From: CF-118 sp035934385
GTDB taxonomy: Bacteria > Chloroflexota > Dormibacteria > Dormibacterales > Dormibacteraceae
NCBI GenBank assembly: GCA_035934385.1
Contig: DASYXY010000044.1
Coordinates: forward strand, 1 to 64,000
Length of the DNA: 64,000 bases
Direction: 5' to 3'
The translations under genes were made by a program, and so were the position numbers. Shown here in pieces: positions 36,498 to 44,423 of this stretch. How positions within the stretch are numbered: position 1 is the first letter of the stretch; every line of letters begins with the position of its first letter. Below the pieces are notes generated by a model that was not told where the DNA came from, made no database searches, and was given only the letters and a program-made list of their open reading frames with translations.

Positions 36498-37853
36498 GTG
36501 GTCAGCGGCCGGCTGCGGTTCGACAGCTCCCACCGAACTCAATTCATCGACATCACCGATCGCCTCCGCGAACAGGTGCGCCGGGCCGGCCTGGTGACCG
36601 GACGGATCCATCTGCAGTCGCTGCACACGACGCTCGGGCTTGCGATCAACGAGAACGAGCCGCTCCTGCTGCGTGACTTTCAGTCGATGCTCGAGCGCAT
36701 CGCGCCAGAAGACGCGACGTACCTGCACGACGACTTTTCGCGTCGCGTCGAAGTCGCGCTGGACGAGCCGGTCAACGGGCACGCCCACTGCAGGCAGCTG
36801 CTGGTCAGCGGCTTCGCCACGCTGCTGGTCGAGGAGGGCGACCTCGTGCTCGGACGGTGGCAGTCGGTCTTCGCGGTCGAGCTCGATGGTCCACGCCACC
36901 GGCAGCTCGCACTGCAGCTGGACGGAGACTTCGCCGACCTGGTGGAGCTCGAGCTCTCGCGGCAGCTTCGGGCCGACCCGGAGCCGATCGCGATCCCTAT
37001 GCGTAGGCTCGTCGAAGCGGGCGGCAAGAGGATCCGCCCGCGTCTGGTGCAGCTGACCGCGCAGCTCGGACCCCAGTACGAGCCGCTGCGTGCGTCCTCC
37101 CTGGCAGCGGCGGTCGAGATGCTGCACAACGCGACGCTGGTGCACGACGACTACGTCGACGAGAGCCCCTACCGTCGCGGCCGCCCGACAGTTGCGGCTG
37201 CGGAAGGCGCGGAGCGCGCGATCGCGATCGGTGACTACTACTTCGCGAAGGCAACCCGCTTGATTGCGGAGACCGGCAACGCCGACGTCACGCAGACGAT
37301 AGCGGCAGCGCTCGAAGCGATCTGCGAGTCGCAGATCGACGATGTCGCTCTGCGCGGCGCATTCCCAGGCGACCACGACTCATACCTGCGCGTGGTGCGT
37401 GGCAAGACCGCCGCGCTGTTCTCCGCCGCGTGTGCGTCGGGCGCGCAGCTTTCCAGCGCGAGCCCGGAGGTGGTCGAGGCGCTTCGACGCTACGGCGACC
37501 TGCTTGGCGTCGCGTTCCAGATGGCGGATGACATGGTCGACTTCAGCCCGAGCTCGGGCAAGCCGCTTGGACTCGACATCCGCCAGCGAGTGCTTTCGCT
37601 GCCGCTGATCTACGCGGCCGAGGACCGCCAGGTGGGCCCGGAGGTGCGGCGCCTGCTTTCCGGCTCCCTCAGCGACGACGAGGTCGCGCGCGTGGCCGAC
37701 CTTGTCACCTCCTCGGATGCGTTGCAGCGCGTGGGCGAAGAGGCGCGTGCGTTGGTTGAGGAGGCGGTCAGCGAGCTCGAGCGCGTGGAGCTCAACGGGT
37801 TGAGACCCACACTGATCGGCCTGGCGCGCTCAGCGGTCGATCGCAGCTCCTGA
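36498..37853 (+). CDS. YjbQ/UPF0047 - polyprenyl diphosphate synthase fusion
   Basis: A 451-residue chain with two domains. Residues 1 to about 140 are a UPF0047 (YjbQ) domain: LHTTLGLAINENE, YLHDDF, GHAHCRQLLVSG, LVLGRWQSVF and ELDGPRHR. Residues about 155-451 are an all-trans polyprenyl synthetase: GGKRIRPRLV, first Asp-rich motif LVHDDYVDES, GDYYFAKA and second Asp-rich motif FQMADDMVD. The prenyl synthase should build the menaquinone or carrier-lipid side chain, consistent with menG facing it. YjbQ proteins have weak thiamine-phosphate-synthase activity in E. coli and no settled role. GTG 36498 follows the previous stop by 1 bp. I know of no described enzyme with this domain order. Confidence 0.9.
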   Translation: MVSGRLRFDSSHRTQFIDITDRLREQVRRAGLVTGRIHLQSLHTTLGLAINENEPLLLRDFQSMLERIAPEDATYLHDDFSRRVEVALDEPVNGHAHCRQLLVSGFATLLVEEGDLVLGRWQSVFAVELDGPRHRQLALQLDGDFADLVELELSRQLRADPEPIAIPMRRLVEAGGKRIRPRLVQLTAQLGPQYEPLRASSLAAAVEMLHNATLVHDDYVDESPYRRGRPTVAAAEGAERAIAIGDYYFAKATRLIAETGNADVTQTIAAALEAICESQIDDVALRGAFPGDHDSYLRVVRGKTAALFSAACASGAQLSSASPEVVEALRRYGDLLGVAFQMADDMVDFSPSSGKPLGLDIRQRVLSLPLIYAAEDRQVGPEVRRLLSGSLSDDEVARVADLVTSSDALQRVGEEARALVEEAVSELERVELNGLRPTLIGLARSAVDRSS

Positions 37854-38528
37854 CAGGAGCCCGACGGTGCCCGCCGCGAGCGGGATGAAGCGCACACCGT
37901 TCCAACCTGCAGACGAGGCCATGCCGCGGAGCTCATCGGCCGTCCGGTATGAGTCGACGGTGTCGCTGAGGTACCGGTAGGCGGAAGGCTCGCCCGACAG
38001 CGCCCCGCCCACCGCCGGCAGCAAGGTGCGCAGGTAGACGCGGTAAGCCGTTCCCACCGGCCCGCGCGGCGGCTTGACGAACTCGAGGACGACCGCGCGT
38101 CCGCCCGGCTTGAGAACGCGCGTCATCTCCCTCAGGCCTCGGACCGGGTCCGCGAGGTTGCGCAGCCCGAATGCGATTGTCGTCGCGTCGAACGACGCAT
38201 CTCCAAAAGGAAGATCCAGGGCGTCGCCCTCCATGAAATCGATCCCCGGATGGTGGAGGCGCGCGACGGCGAGCATCTCCGGGCTGAAGTCGAGCCCGAC
38301 CACGCGGCCACTCGGGCCCGCGACACGTGCCAGCGCGGCGGTGAGCTTGCCCGACCCGCACGCGACGTCGAGCGCCGCCCCGCTCGCTTTCAGACCCGTC
38401 TCGCGGGCGGCGCGACGGCGCCATCCACCGTCGGTGCCCAGCGACAGGACTGTGTTGACCAGGTCGTATCGGCGCGCGATGCGGTCGAACATCGTCCGCA
38501 CCGCGGCGGGGTCGCGATCGTGTGTCAC
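37830..38528 (-). CDS. menG: Demethylmenaquinone methyltransferase (MenG/UbiE)
   Basis: An SAM-dependent C-methyltransferase of about 232 residues. It carries the UbiE signature near the N terminus, VRTMFDRIARRYDLVN, the SAM-binding ALDVACGSGKLT, and the second signature AFGLRNLADPVRGLREM followed by RVLKPGG. It methylates demethylmenaquinone. The frame extends to a TTG at 38576; I prefer GTG 38528 (THDRDPAAVR...) because it matches the usual start. Its 3' end overlaps the convergent prenyl-synthase fusion by 24 bp, pairing side-chain synthesis and ring methylation. Confidence 0.92.
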   Translation of the reverse strand: MTHDRDPAAVRTMFDRIARRYDLVNTVLSLGTDGGWRRRAARETGLKASGAALDVACGSGKLTAALARVAGPSGRVVGLDFSPEMLAVARLHHPGIDFMEGDALDLPFGDASFDATTIAFGLRNLADPVRGLREMTRVLKPGGRAVVLEFVKPPRGPVGTAYRVYLRTLLPAVGGALSGEPSAYRYLSDTVDSYRTADELRGMASSAGWNGVRFIPLAAGTVGLLSGAAIDR

Positions 38529-38642
38529 GCGCCTGTCGCCCGTCGCATATTTCGCGGCATCGGCGGCCGGAGCCAAGGAAGGGGTGGCGCGCCGAGGAGC
38601 GCATCGAGATGCGCGACGGGAAGCGCCGGGGCCCGTGACGCG

Positions 38643-38660
38643 GGCTTCGGCGGCGAAGCC
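38643..38660 (-). terminator. Hairpin downstream of the thiolase gene
   Basis: GGCTTCG and CGAAGCC form a 7-bp stem with a 4-nt loop in the 140-bp gap between the thiolase stop and the start region of menG. No T tract; weak evidence. The rest of the gap shows nothing I can name. Confidence 0.35.
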
Positions 38661-38717
38661 GCCCGGCCGCCTAGGCCGCGAAGATGCAAGGACGATCGGG
38701 CGCGGGACACACCAAGC

Positions 38718-39917
38718 TCAGATTCGCTCCCACACCGACGCGATGCCCTGGCCCACGCCGATGCACATCGTCGCGAGGCCGTACTTCGCCTCGCGGTGCT
38801 GCATCTCGCGCACCAGCGTGCCCACCAGGCGCGCGCCACTGCAGCCAAGCGGGTGCCCGAGCGCGATGGCGCCGCCGTTGACGTTCACGCTCTCCTCGTC
38901 CAGACCGAGGAGGCGCACGCAGGCCAGGGACTGCGAGGCGAACGCCTCGTTGAGCTCGACGACTCCCATGTCGCCGGGCTCGAGTCCGGCGTGCTGGAGT
39001 GCCTTCAGCGAAGATGGCACCGGCCCGATCCCCATGTAGTCGGGATGAACGCCCGCGGCCGCGCCCGCGACGAATCGCGCGAGTGGCTTGAGGCCGCGGC
39101 GCTTTGCTTCTTCGGCGGACATGAGCACCAGCGCGGCGGCGCCGTCGTTCAACGGCGACGAGTTGCCGGCGGTGACGGAGCCGCTGTCCGCGAAGGCGGG
39201 TCGCAGCTTCGCGAGCGCCTCCAGCGACGTGTCCGCGCGCGGTCCCTCGTCGTCGACCAGCCGCAACGGATCTCCTTTTTTCTGCGCAACCTCAACGGGG
39301 ACGATCTCCTCCCCAAGCCGGCCCGACTTCTGAGCCGCCAGCGCGCGCTCGTGGCTTCGCAGAGCGAATGCGTCCTGATCCTCGCGCGACACCTCGTACT
39401 TCTGGGCAACGCGCTCGGCGGTCTCCCCCATCTGCAGCGTGCCGTACATCGCGGCCATCCTCGGGTTGACAAACCGCCACCCCAGGGCCGTGTCGTAGAT
39501 CGTTTGCGGACCTCGCGGGTAGGCGCCGTCAGGCTTGGGCATCGCCCAAGGAGAGCGGGTCATACTCTCGACACCGCCCGCGACCATCACGTCGGCGGCG
39601 CCGGCCTGAATCTCGCGCGCGGCCGCGATCGTCGCCTGCATCCCCGAGCCGCAGAGGCGGTTCACGGTCTGGCCCGGCACCTCCACTGGAAAGCCGGCCA
39701 GCAGCAGCGACATGCGCGCCACGTTGCGGTTGTCCTCGCCCGCCTGGTTGGCGCAGCCGAGGATGACGTCGTCGACGTCCTTGGGCTCGACGCCCGCGCG
39801 GCTCACGGCCTCCCTGAGGGCGATAGCTGCGAGGTCGTCCGGACGCACGTCCTTGAGCTGCCCGCCATAACGCCCCATGGGTGTTCTTGCGGCGGCGACG
39901 ATGACTGCCTCGGCCAC
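38718..39917 (-). CDS. Acetyl-CoA acetyltransferase (thiolase)
   Basis: A 399-residue thiolase. The acyl-accepting cysteine lies in VNRLCGSGMQA near residue 90, the catalytic His in GHPLGCSGAR, and the second Cys in MCIGVGQGIASV near the C terminus, where the usual CIGGGQG has Val for one Gly. It condenses acetyl-CoA or cleaves 3-ketoacyl-CoA. The GTG start overlaps the TAG of the upstream enoyl-CoA hydratase (TAGTG), so the two hydratases and this thiolase form one beta-oxidation-type operon. Confidence 0.94.
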   Translation of the reverse strand: MAEAVIVAAARTPMGRYGGQLKDVRPDDLAAIALREAVSRAGVEPKDVDDVILGCANQAGEDNRNVARMSLLLAGFPVEVPGQTVNRLCGSGMQATIAAAREIQAGAADVMVAGGVESMTRSPWAMPKPDGAYPRGPQTIYDTALGWRFVNPRMAAMYGTLQMGETAERVAQKYEVSREDQDAFALRSHERALAAQKSGRLGEEIVPVEVAQKKGDPLRLVDDEGPRADTSLEALAKLRPAFADSGSVTAGNSSPLNDGAAALVLMSAEEAKRRGLKPLARFVAGAAAGVHPDYMGIGPVPSSLKALQHAGLEPGDMGVVELNEAFASQSLACVRLLGLDEESVNVNGGAIALGHPLGCSGARLVGTLVREMQHREAKYGLATMCIGVGQGIASVWERI

Positions 39918-40711
39918 TACTTCCTGGCGGCGCGCCTGGCGAGGAATGCCTGCACCAGCTCAGCAAACTCCGGCGTGCTCGCCTGTGCCTCCTGCAGGTA
40001 CGACTCGAACTCCAGCGCTTCTTCGTAGCCGTTTTCGAGCGCGTGATTGACGGCGCGCTTGGCCGCGGCGAGCGCCTGGCGCGGCTGCTTCGCAAGCTCG
40101 CCGGCGAAATCGCGAACCTCGTTTTCGAACCGATCCGCGGGCACGATGCGGTTGATCACACCGAGTCGGTGCGCGTCTGCCGCGGGCAGAGGTTTGCCGG
40201 TGAAGAACATCTCGTACGCGACTGCGGTGCCGGCGAGCCGCGGCAGCAGCCAGCTGACGCCGCCGTCCGGTGCAAGGCCGATGTTGATGAACGCCTCCAT
40301 CAGGTACGCCTCCGGCGTCGCGATCCTGATGTCGCACGCCAGCGCGTAGCTGGCCCCGATGCCGACCGCGGGACCGTTCATGGCGGCGATCGTGGGCTTG
40401 GGCATCGTGCGCAGGCGCGTGAGCATCGGCATGTACTCGTTGCGCAGGACGTTGCCAACGTCCTCCGGCGTCCTCATGCCTCCGCCGCCGACCATCTCAG
40501 TGACGTCAGCGCCAGAGCAGAACGCGCGACCCGTGCCTGTTAGCAGGACCACTCGCACCTCGTCATCGCGCTCGGCCTGCTTGATGGCCTCGCCCAGCTG
40601 CTTGCGCGTCAACGCCCCGATCGCGTTCATCTTTTCGGGACGGTTGAGCCGGATCAGCCCCACGCCGTCGTGGGTGTGGACCATGACGTGTTGCTCGACT
40701 TCAGTTGCCAT
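39917..40711 (-). CDS. Enoyl-CoA hydratase/isomerase family protein
   Basis: A 264-residue crotonase-fold protein. The first oxyanion segment is GRAFCSGADVTEMV and the second GPAVGIGASYALACDIRIA; the catalytic region reads INIGLAPDGGVSWLLPRLAG. The Asp in APDGG in place of a hydratase Glu is seen in isomerase-like (PaaG-type) members, so an isomerase role is quite possible. A ribosome site GAGGA lies 5 nt upstream. It is 6 bp behind the second hydratase gene and 1 bp overlapped with the thiolase. Confidence 0.92.
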   Translation of the reverse strand: MATEVEQHVMVHTHDGVGLIRLNRPEKMNAIGALTRKQLGEAIKQAERDDEVRVVLLTGTGRAFCSGADVTEMVGGGGMRTPEDVGNVLRNEYMPMLTRLRTMPKPTIAAMNGPAVGIGASYALACDIRIATPEAYLMEAFINIGLAPDGGVSWLLPRLAGTAVAYEMFFTGKPLPAADAHRLGVINRIVPADRFENEVRDFAGELAKQPRQALAAAKRAVNHALENGYEEALEFESYLQEAQASTPEFAELVQAFLARRAARK

Positions 40712-40717
40712 TCGTCC

Positions 40718-41491
40718 TCACCTTCCTTTGAACGCGCCCTTGCGCTTTTCCAGGAAGGCGCGCATGCCCTCCTTCTGGTCGTCCGTCGAGAACAGAAAGT
40801 AGAAGCTCCGTCTCTCCGCCGCCAATCCCTCGGCGAGCGAAGTCTCGAAAGCCTTCTGCACCGATTCTTTGGCGAGCCGCACGGCCACGGGCGGCTTCTC
40901 CGCGAGCTGCCGCGCGATTCGCTGGGCGATCGCCACGGTCATCTCGGCCGGCACGACCTTGTTCACGATCCCGAGCTCGTACGCGCGTCGGGCGCTGATC
41001 ATCCCGCCGGTCAGCATCACCTCCATCGCCACGTACTTGCCCGCCGTGCGCGGCCAGCGCTGCGTTCCGCCGGCGCCAGGGATGATGCCCAGGTTGATCT
41101 CGGGCTGGCCGAACCGCGCGGCGTCGCCGGCGATGATCAGGTCGCACATCAGGGCCAGCTCGCAGCCTCCGCCCAGGCAGTAGCCGTTGACCGCGGCGAT
41201 GAGCGGCTTCCTGAAGCCGGAGATGGGCAGCCACGCGCCGGTCTGGTCGCGGTTGAGCTGTTCGGCGGCCGAGCGCTCGGCCATGTCGCCGATATCGGCA
41301 CCGGCGGCGAACACTTTGGGCCCGCCCGTGATCACGACCGCCCGGATCGAGTCGTCGGCATCGAGCTCGCGCAGCGCCTGGCCAAGCTCGGCGATCACCG
41401 CTGGGCTAAGCGCGTTCAGGACCTTCGGCCGATCGAGGGTGATGGTGGCGATCGGGGCCTCCGACTCGACCTTGATCAGCTCGTACGACAC
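40718..41491 (-). CDS. Enoyl-CoA hydratase
   Basis: A 257-residue crotonase with the classical hydratase residues: the first oxyanion motif VFAAGADIGDM, the second GYCLGGGCELALMCD, and the two catalytic glutamates in ELALM...FGQPEINLGIIPGAGGTQRW. It hydrates trans-2-enoyl-CoA. Translation starts at GTG 41491, only 19 bp from the divergent moaA start (41511), so its promoter must lie inside or across the moaA start region. It is the first gene of the hydratase-isomerase-thiolase operon. Confidence 0.95.
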   Translation of the reverse strand: MSYELIKVESEAPIATITLDRPKVLNALSPAVIAELGQALRELDADDSIRAVVITGGPKVFAAGADIGDMAERSAAEQLNRDQTGAWLPISGFRKPLIAAVNGYCLGGGCELALMCDLIIAGDAARFGQPEINLGIIPGAGGTQRWPRTAGKYVAMEVMLTGGMISARRAYELGIVNKVVPAEMTVAIAQRIARQLAEKPPVAVRLAKESVQKAFETSLAEGLAAERRSFYFLFSTDDQKEGMRAFLEKRKGAFKGR

Positions 41492-41497
41492 GACGAC

Positions 41498-41503
41498 TAT
41501 GAT
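41498..41503 (+). promoter_or_regulatory. moaA -10 box (TATGAT), leaderless configuration
   Basis: TATGAT matches five of six positions of TATAAT and is followed by exactly 7 nt before ATG 41511. This argues for 41511 as the true moaA start and against the ATG at 41499, which lies inside the box. Confidence 0.6.
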
Positions 41504-41510
41504 CGAACAG

Positions 41511-42509
41511 ATGGGGAGCAGGCGTTTACTCGACTCCTATGGCCGCGTGGCCGACGACCTGCGAATCTCGATCACCGACCGGTGCAACTTCCGCTGCATC
41601 TACTGCATGCCGGCCGAAGGTCTGAAGTGGCTGGCGCGCGACGACCTGCTGCGTTTCGAGGAGATCACCCGGCTGGCGCGCATCTTCGTCCAGCACTACG
41701 GCGTGCGCACAATCCGCATCACGGGAGGCGAGCCGCTGGTGCGGGTCAAGGTAGAAGAGCTCGTCGGCATGATCAACGCGATCGACCCGACGCTCGACAT
41801 CACGATGACCACCAACGGCGTGCTGCTGCGCGACAAGGCGCAGAAGCTGGCCGAGGCGGGCCTGAAGCGCATCAACATCTCGCTCGACACGCTGCATGCC
41901 GATCGATTCCACGAGATCGCCCGCAGCGACCAGTTCGCGCGGACCATGGACGGCATCGATGCCGCCCGCGAGGCCGGCCTGTGGCCGATCAAGCTGAACA
42001 TGGTCGTGATGCAGGGCCACAACGACGACGAGGTCGTCGACTTCGCGCGGCTGGCGCGCGAGAAGGGCTACGAAGTGCGCTTCATCGAGTTCATGCCCCT
42101 CGACGGCGACAACATCTGGACGAATGAGCAGGTGGTCCCGAGCTTGCGTATCCAGGAGCAGATCGAGGACCTCTTCCCCCTTCAGGCGGTCAAAGACACT
42201 CGCCCAGGCCCCGCGACCCGCTTCAAGTTCGCCGACGGCGCGCCAGGCGGCGTGGGCTTCATCTCGTCGGTCAGCCAGGCCTTCTGCACCACGTGCAACC
42301 GCGTTCGGCTCACCGCCGAGGGCGGGCTACGCACGTGCCTGTTCTCGCTCAGCGAGACGCCGCTTCGCGACCTCATGCGCTCGGGCGTCTCCGACGAACG
42401 CCTCGGCAGCGTCATCGAGACCGCGATCTGGCACAAAGAAGAGGGACATCTCATCAACAAGCCTGGATTCATCAAGCCGGCCAAGAACATGTCCCAGATC
42501 GGAGGGTGA
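41511..42509 (+). CDS. moaA: GTP 3',8-cyclase
   Basis: A 332-residue radical-SAM enzyme that makes the first committed intermediate of molybdenum cofactor. The radical-SAM cluster motif CNFRCIYC follows DLRISITDR, then RITGGEPLV; the C-terminal second cluster appears as CTTCNRVRLTAEGGLRTC, and the protein ends in the functional double glycine (SQIGG). The start at 41511 is supported by a TATGAT box 7 nt upstream. It overlaps the GNAT gene by 4 bp (GTGA). Confidence 0.97.
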   Translation: MGSRRLLDSYGRVADDLRISITDRCNFRCIYCMPAEGLKWLARDDLLRFEEITRLARIFVQHYGVRTIRITGGEPLVRVKVEELVGMINAIDPTLDITMTTNGVLLRDKAQKLAEAGLKRINISLDTLHADRFHEIARSDQFARTMDGIDAAREAGLWPIKLNMVVMQGHNDDEVVDFARLAREKGYEVRFIEFMPLDGDNIWTNEQVVPSLRIQEQIEDLFPLQAVKDTRPGPATRFKFADGAPGGVGFISSVSQAFCTTCNRVRLTAEGGLRTCLFSLSETPLRDLMRSGVSDERLGSVIETAIWHKEEGHLINKPGFIKPAKNMSQIGG

Positions 42510-42937
42510 TCCGAGAGCTCGCCGCCGGGGAGACCCACCTTGCTTATGCGGCGATGCTGGAGCTGCGTCCGAAGATCGGGTCAAGCGCCGACTTCGTGCG
42601 CAGGGTCGACGGCACGCAGCGGCCGCAGGGCTACCGGCTCATCGCATCGTTTGACGGCGAGGAGGAGCAGGCCGCCGGCGCGGCCGGGTTTCGCGTCCTC
42701 GACTTCCTCGCCTGGGGTCACGCCCTCTACTGCGACGACCTGTCGACGCGGGAGAAGTTCCGCGGCTCCGGCCACGCCGGCGCGCTGATGGACTGGATGG
42801 TGGAGGAGGCCAGGCGCCTCGGCTGCGACGGCTTCCACCTCGACTCAGGCGTCGGGGCGGATCGGGAAACCGCGCATCGCCTTTACTTCAACAAGCGAAT
42901 GCGCATCTCCTCGTACCACTTCCAGCGCTCGCCCTGA
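42506..42937 (+). CDS. GNAT-family N-acetyltransferase
   Basis: A 143-residue GNAT protein. The acetyl-CoA-binding pyrophosphate loop is visible as REKFRGSGHAGALMDWM, followed by a helix and FHLDSGVG..HRLYFNKRM, the typical last strands. The start is GTG 42506 within GTGA at the moaA stop, implying coupling; the long frame from 42293 is an antisense-quality extension. Substrate unknown; a link to molybdenum-cofactor metabolism would be only positional. Confidence 0.86.
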   Translation: MIRELAAGETHLAYAAMLELRPKIGSSADFVRRVDGTQRPQGYRLIASFDGEEEQAAGAAGFRVLDFLAWGHALYCDDLSTREKFRGSGHAGALMDWMVEEARRLGCDGFHLDSGVGADRETAHRLYFNKRMRISSYHFQRSP

Positions 42938-42947
42938 CGAAACCGCG

Positions 42948-44423
42948 TCAGGCGAACGACAAGTCTCGAAGTCCGAGCTCGCGCCCCAGTTGAACCGATC
43001 GCTGCTCATCGCGCGCAGCTTCGTCGCCTCGCCCTAGAGCCGACAGCACGCGAGAGCGGTCGTGCAGCGCGCGGGCAAGGGCGGGTCGCGCCTCCATCGC
43101 CTCGAACAGCTCGATCGCTCGGTCGAGGTCGCCGACGGCGGCGGCCATGTCCGGCTTCGGCTGGTGCGCGTACGTCCGGCCGCGTCCCCATAGTGTCTGC
43201 GCCTCGCCGTAGCGGTCAGCCATCCCGCGTGCGGTCGCAAGCGAGGCGTCCCACTCCGCGACGCCGCCCGGCAGGTCGCCCAGTTGGGCGCGTGTCGAGC
43301 CCAGCAGGCCCTTCAAGAGCGTCTGCATCGGCGCCATGTTTGTCACCTGACACAGCTCGCTGCCCCTCTCCAGCGGCCCTTTCGCACCCGGCGCGTCATC
43401 ACGTGCCAGGCTCGCGGCGCCGAACATGACGTTGGAGGCGACGACGCACGCGTAAGCGCCCATGTCCTCGGCACGCGTGGCGCAGCTGAGCGCGGTGCGG
43501 CGCGCGGTTTCAGGGTCGCCCCGCTCGAGGTCCAGCGCCGCCTGTGCGATCTCTACGTCGACGCGCGCGATGGCGTCTCCGTCTCCGGCAAACTGCAGCG
43601 CCCGCTCGATTGTCTGCTCGGCAGCGCTGAACTCTCCCAGCCGGGCGTAGGCGAGCGCAAGGAAATCGGAGATCATGGCGATCGACACCGCGTCGCCGGT
43701 CTTCTCGATGACGTCCAGGGCCTCGCGCATCTGAGTTGCACCCTCGCGCAGCTTTCCGGTGAACCCGATGAACGAGCCCATCAGCGCCTTGGGAAAGGCC
43801 GCCGCGCTTGGATCGCCAAGTTCCTCACCGAGCTGGGCGGCACGTTCGAGCGCCTGACGCAGCGCGGGGCTGTTTGCAGGAACGTCGCCGCGCTGACGCA
43901 TCAGAAAGGCGACCCAGAAGTACGCCTCCGCGACCAGGCGCTTGTCTCCGGCATCGGCGTCCGCGAGGACCTTCTCCAGCCGCTCGAGCTCGGTGCTGGA
44001 GCCGGCATACGTCCAACCGGCTTTCGCGCCGCCGATTGCCGCGCGAAGCCTCACGTCCACCTGCGATTGGTCCGACAGCGCGACCGCCCGGCCGAAGAAG
44101 CCCAGGGCCTCTCGATTGGCGAAGCGCTCCAGGGCATGATCGCCGGCCACGACCAGCTGCTCGGCCGCGTGAACGTTGTCCCCGGACTGCTCCAGGTGCA
44201 TGCCGATCACCCCCGCCAGCTCGCGTGCGCGGTCAGGATGCAGGGCGAGGATGATCTCGGCTGCGGCTCGATGCAGCGCGCGGCGGTCCTGCTTCAGCAG
44301 CGACGTGTAGGCGGCTTCCTGCACGAGCGCGTGGCGAAACAGGTACTCGAGCTCCGGTTGCAGCACCACGATCTCGATCAGCCCGCTGGCCTCGAGTGTG
44401 CCCAGGTCGGCCCGCGTGCTCAT
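42948..44423 (-). CDS. TPR-rich C-terminal part of a split cyclase/AAA regulator
   Basis: A 491-residue helical protein beginning STRADLGTLEASGLI, then YLFRHALVQEAAYTSLL, which in related single-chain regulators directly follows the AAA winged-helix end. The remainder is a run of TPR-like helical pairs (about eight), ending QLGRELGLRDLSFA. It starts at an ATG overlapping the stop of the upstream gene (ATGA), so both halves are made from one mRNA. Probably the partner of the cyclase/AAA protein, together equal to one usual protein of about 1,050 residues. Confidence 0.8.
   Translation of the reverse strand: MSTRADLGTLEASGLIEIVVLQPELEYLFRHALVQEAAYTSLLKQDRRALHRAAAEIILALHPDRARELAGVIGMHLEQSGDNVHAAEQLVVAGDHALERFANREALGFFGRAVALSDQSQVDVRLRAAIGGAKAGWTYAGSSTELERLEKVLADADAGDKRLVAEAYFWVAFLMRQRGDVPANSPALRQALERAAQLGEELGDPSAAAFPKALMGSFIGFTGKLREGATQMREALDVIEKTGDAVSIAMISDFLALAYARLGEFSAAEQTIERALQFAGDGDAIARVDVEIAQAALDLERGDPETARRTALSCATRAEDMGAYACVVASNVMFGAASLARDDAPGAKGPLERGSELCQVTNMAPMQTLLKGLLGSTRAQLGDLPGGVAEWDASLATARGMADRYGEAQTLWGRGRTYAHQPKPDMAAAVGDLDRAIELFEAMEARPALARALHDRSRVLSALGRGDEAARDEQRSVQLGRELGLRDLSFA

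Noticed and set aside
38250..40028. 592-codon plus-strand frame across menG and the thiolase
   Set aside because: It spans two well-recognised minus-strand genes and an intergenic gap; composition is typical of antisense frames in high-GC DNA.
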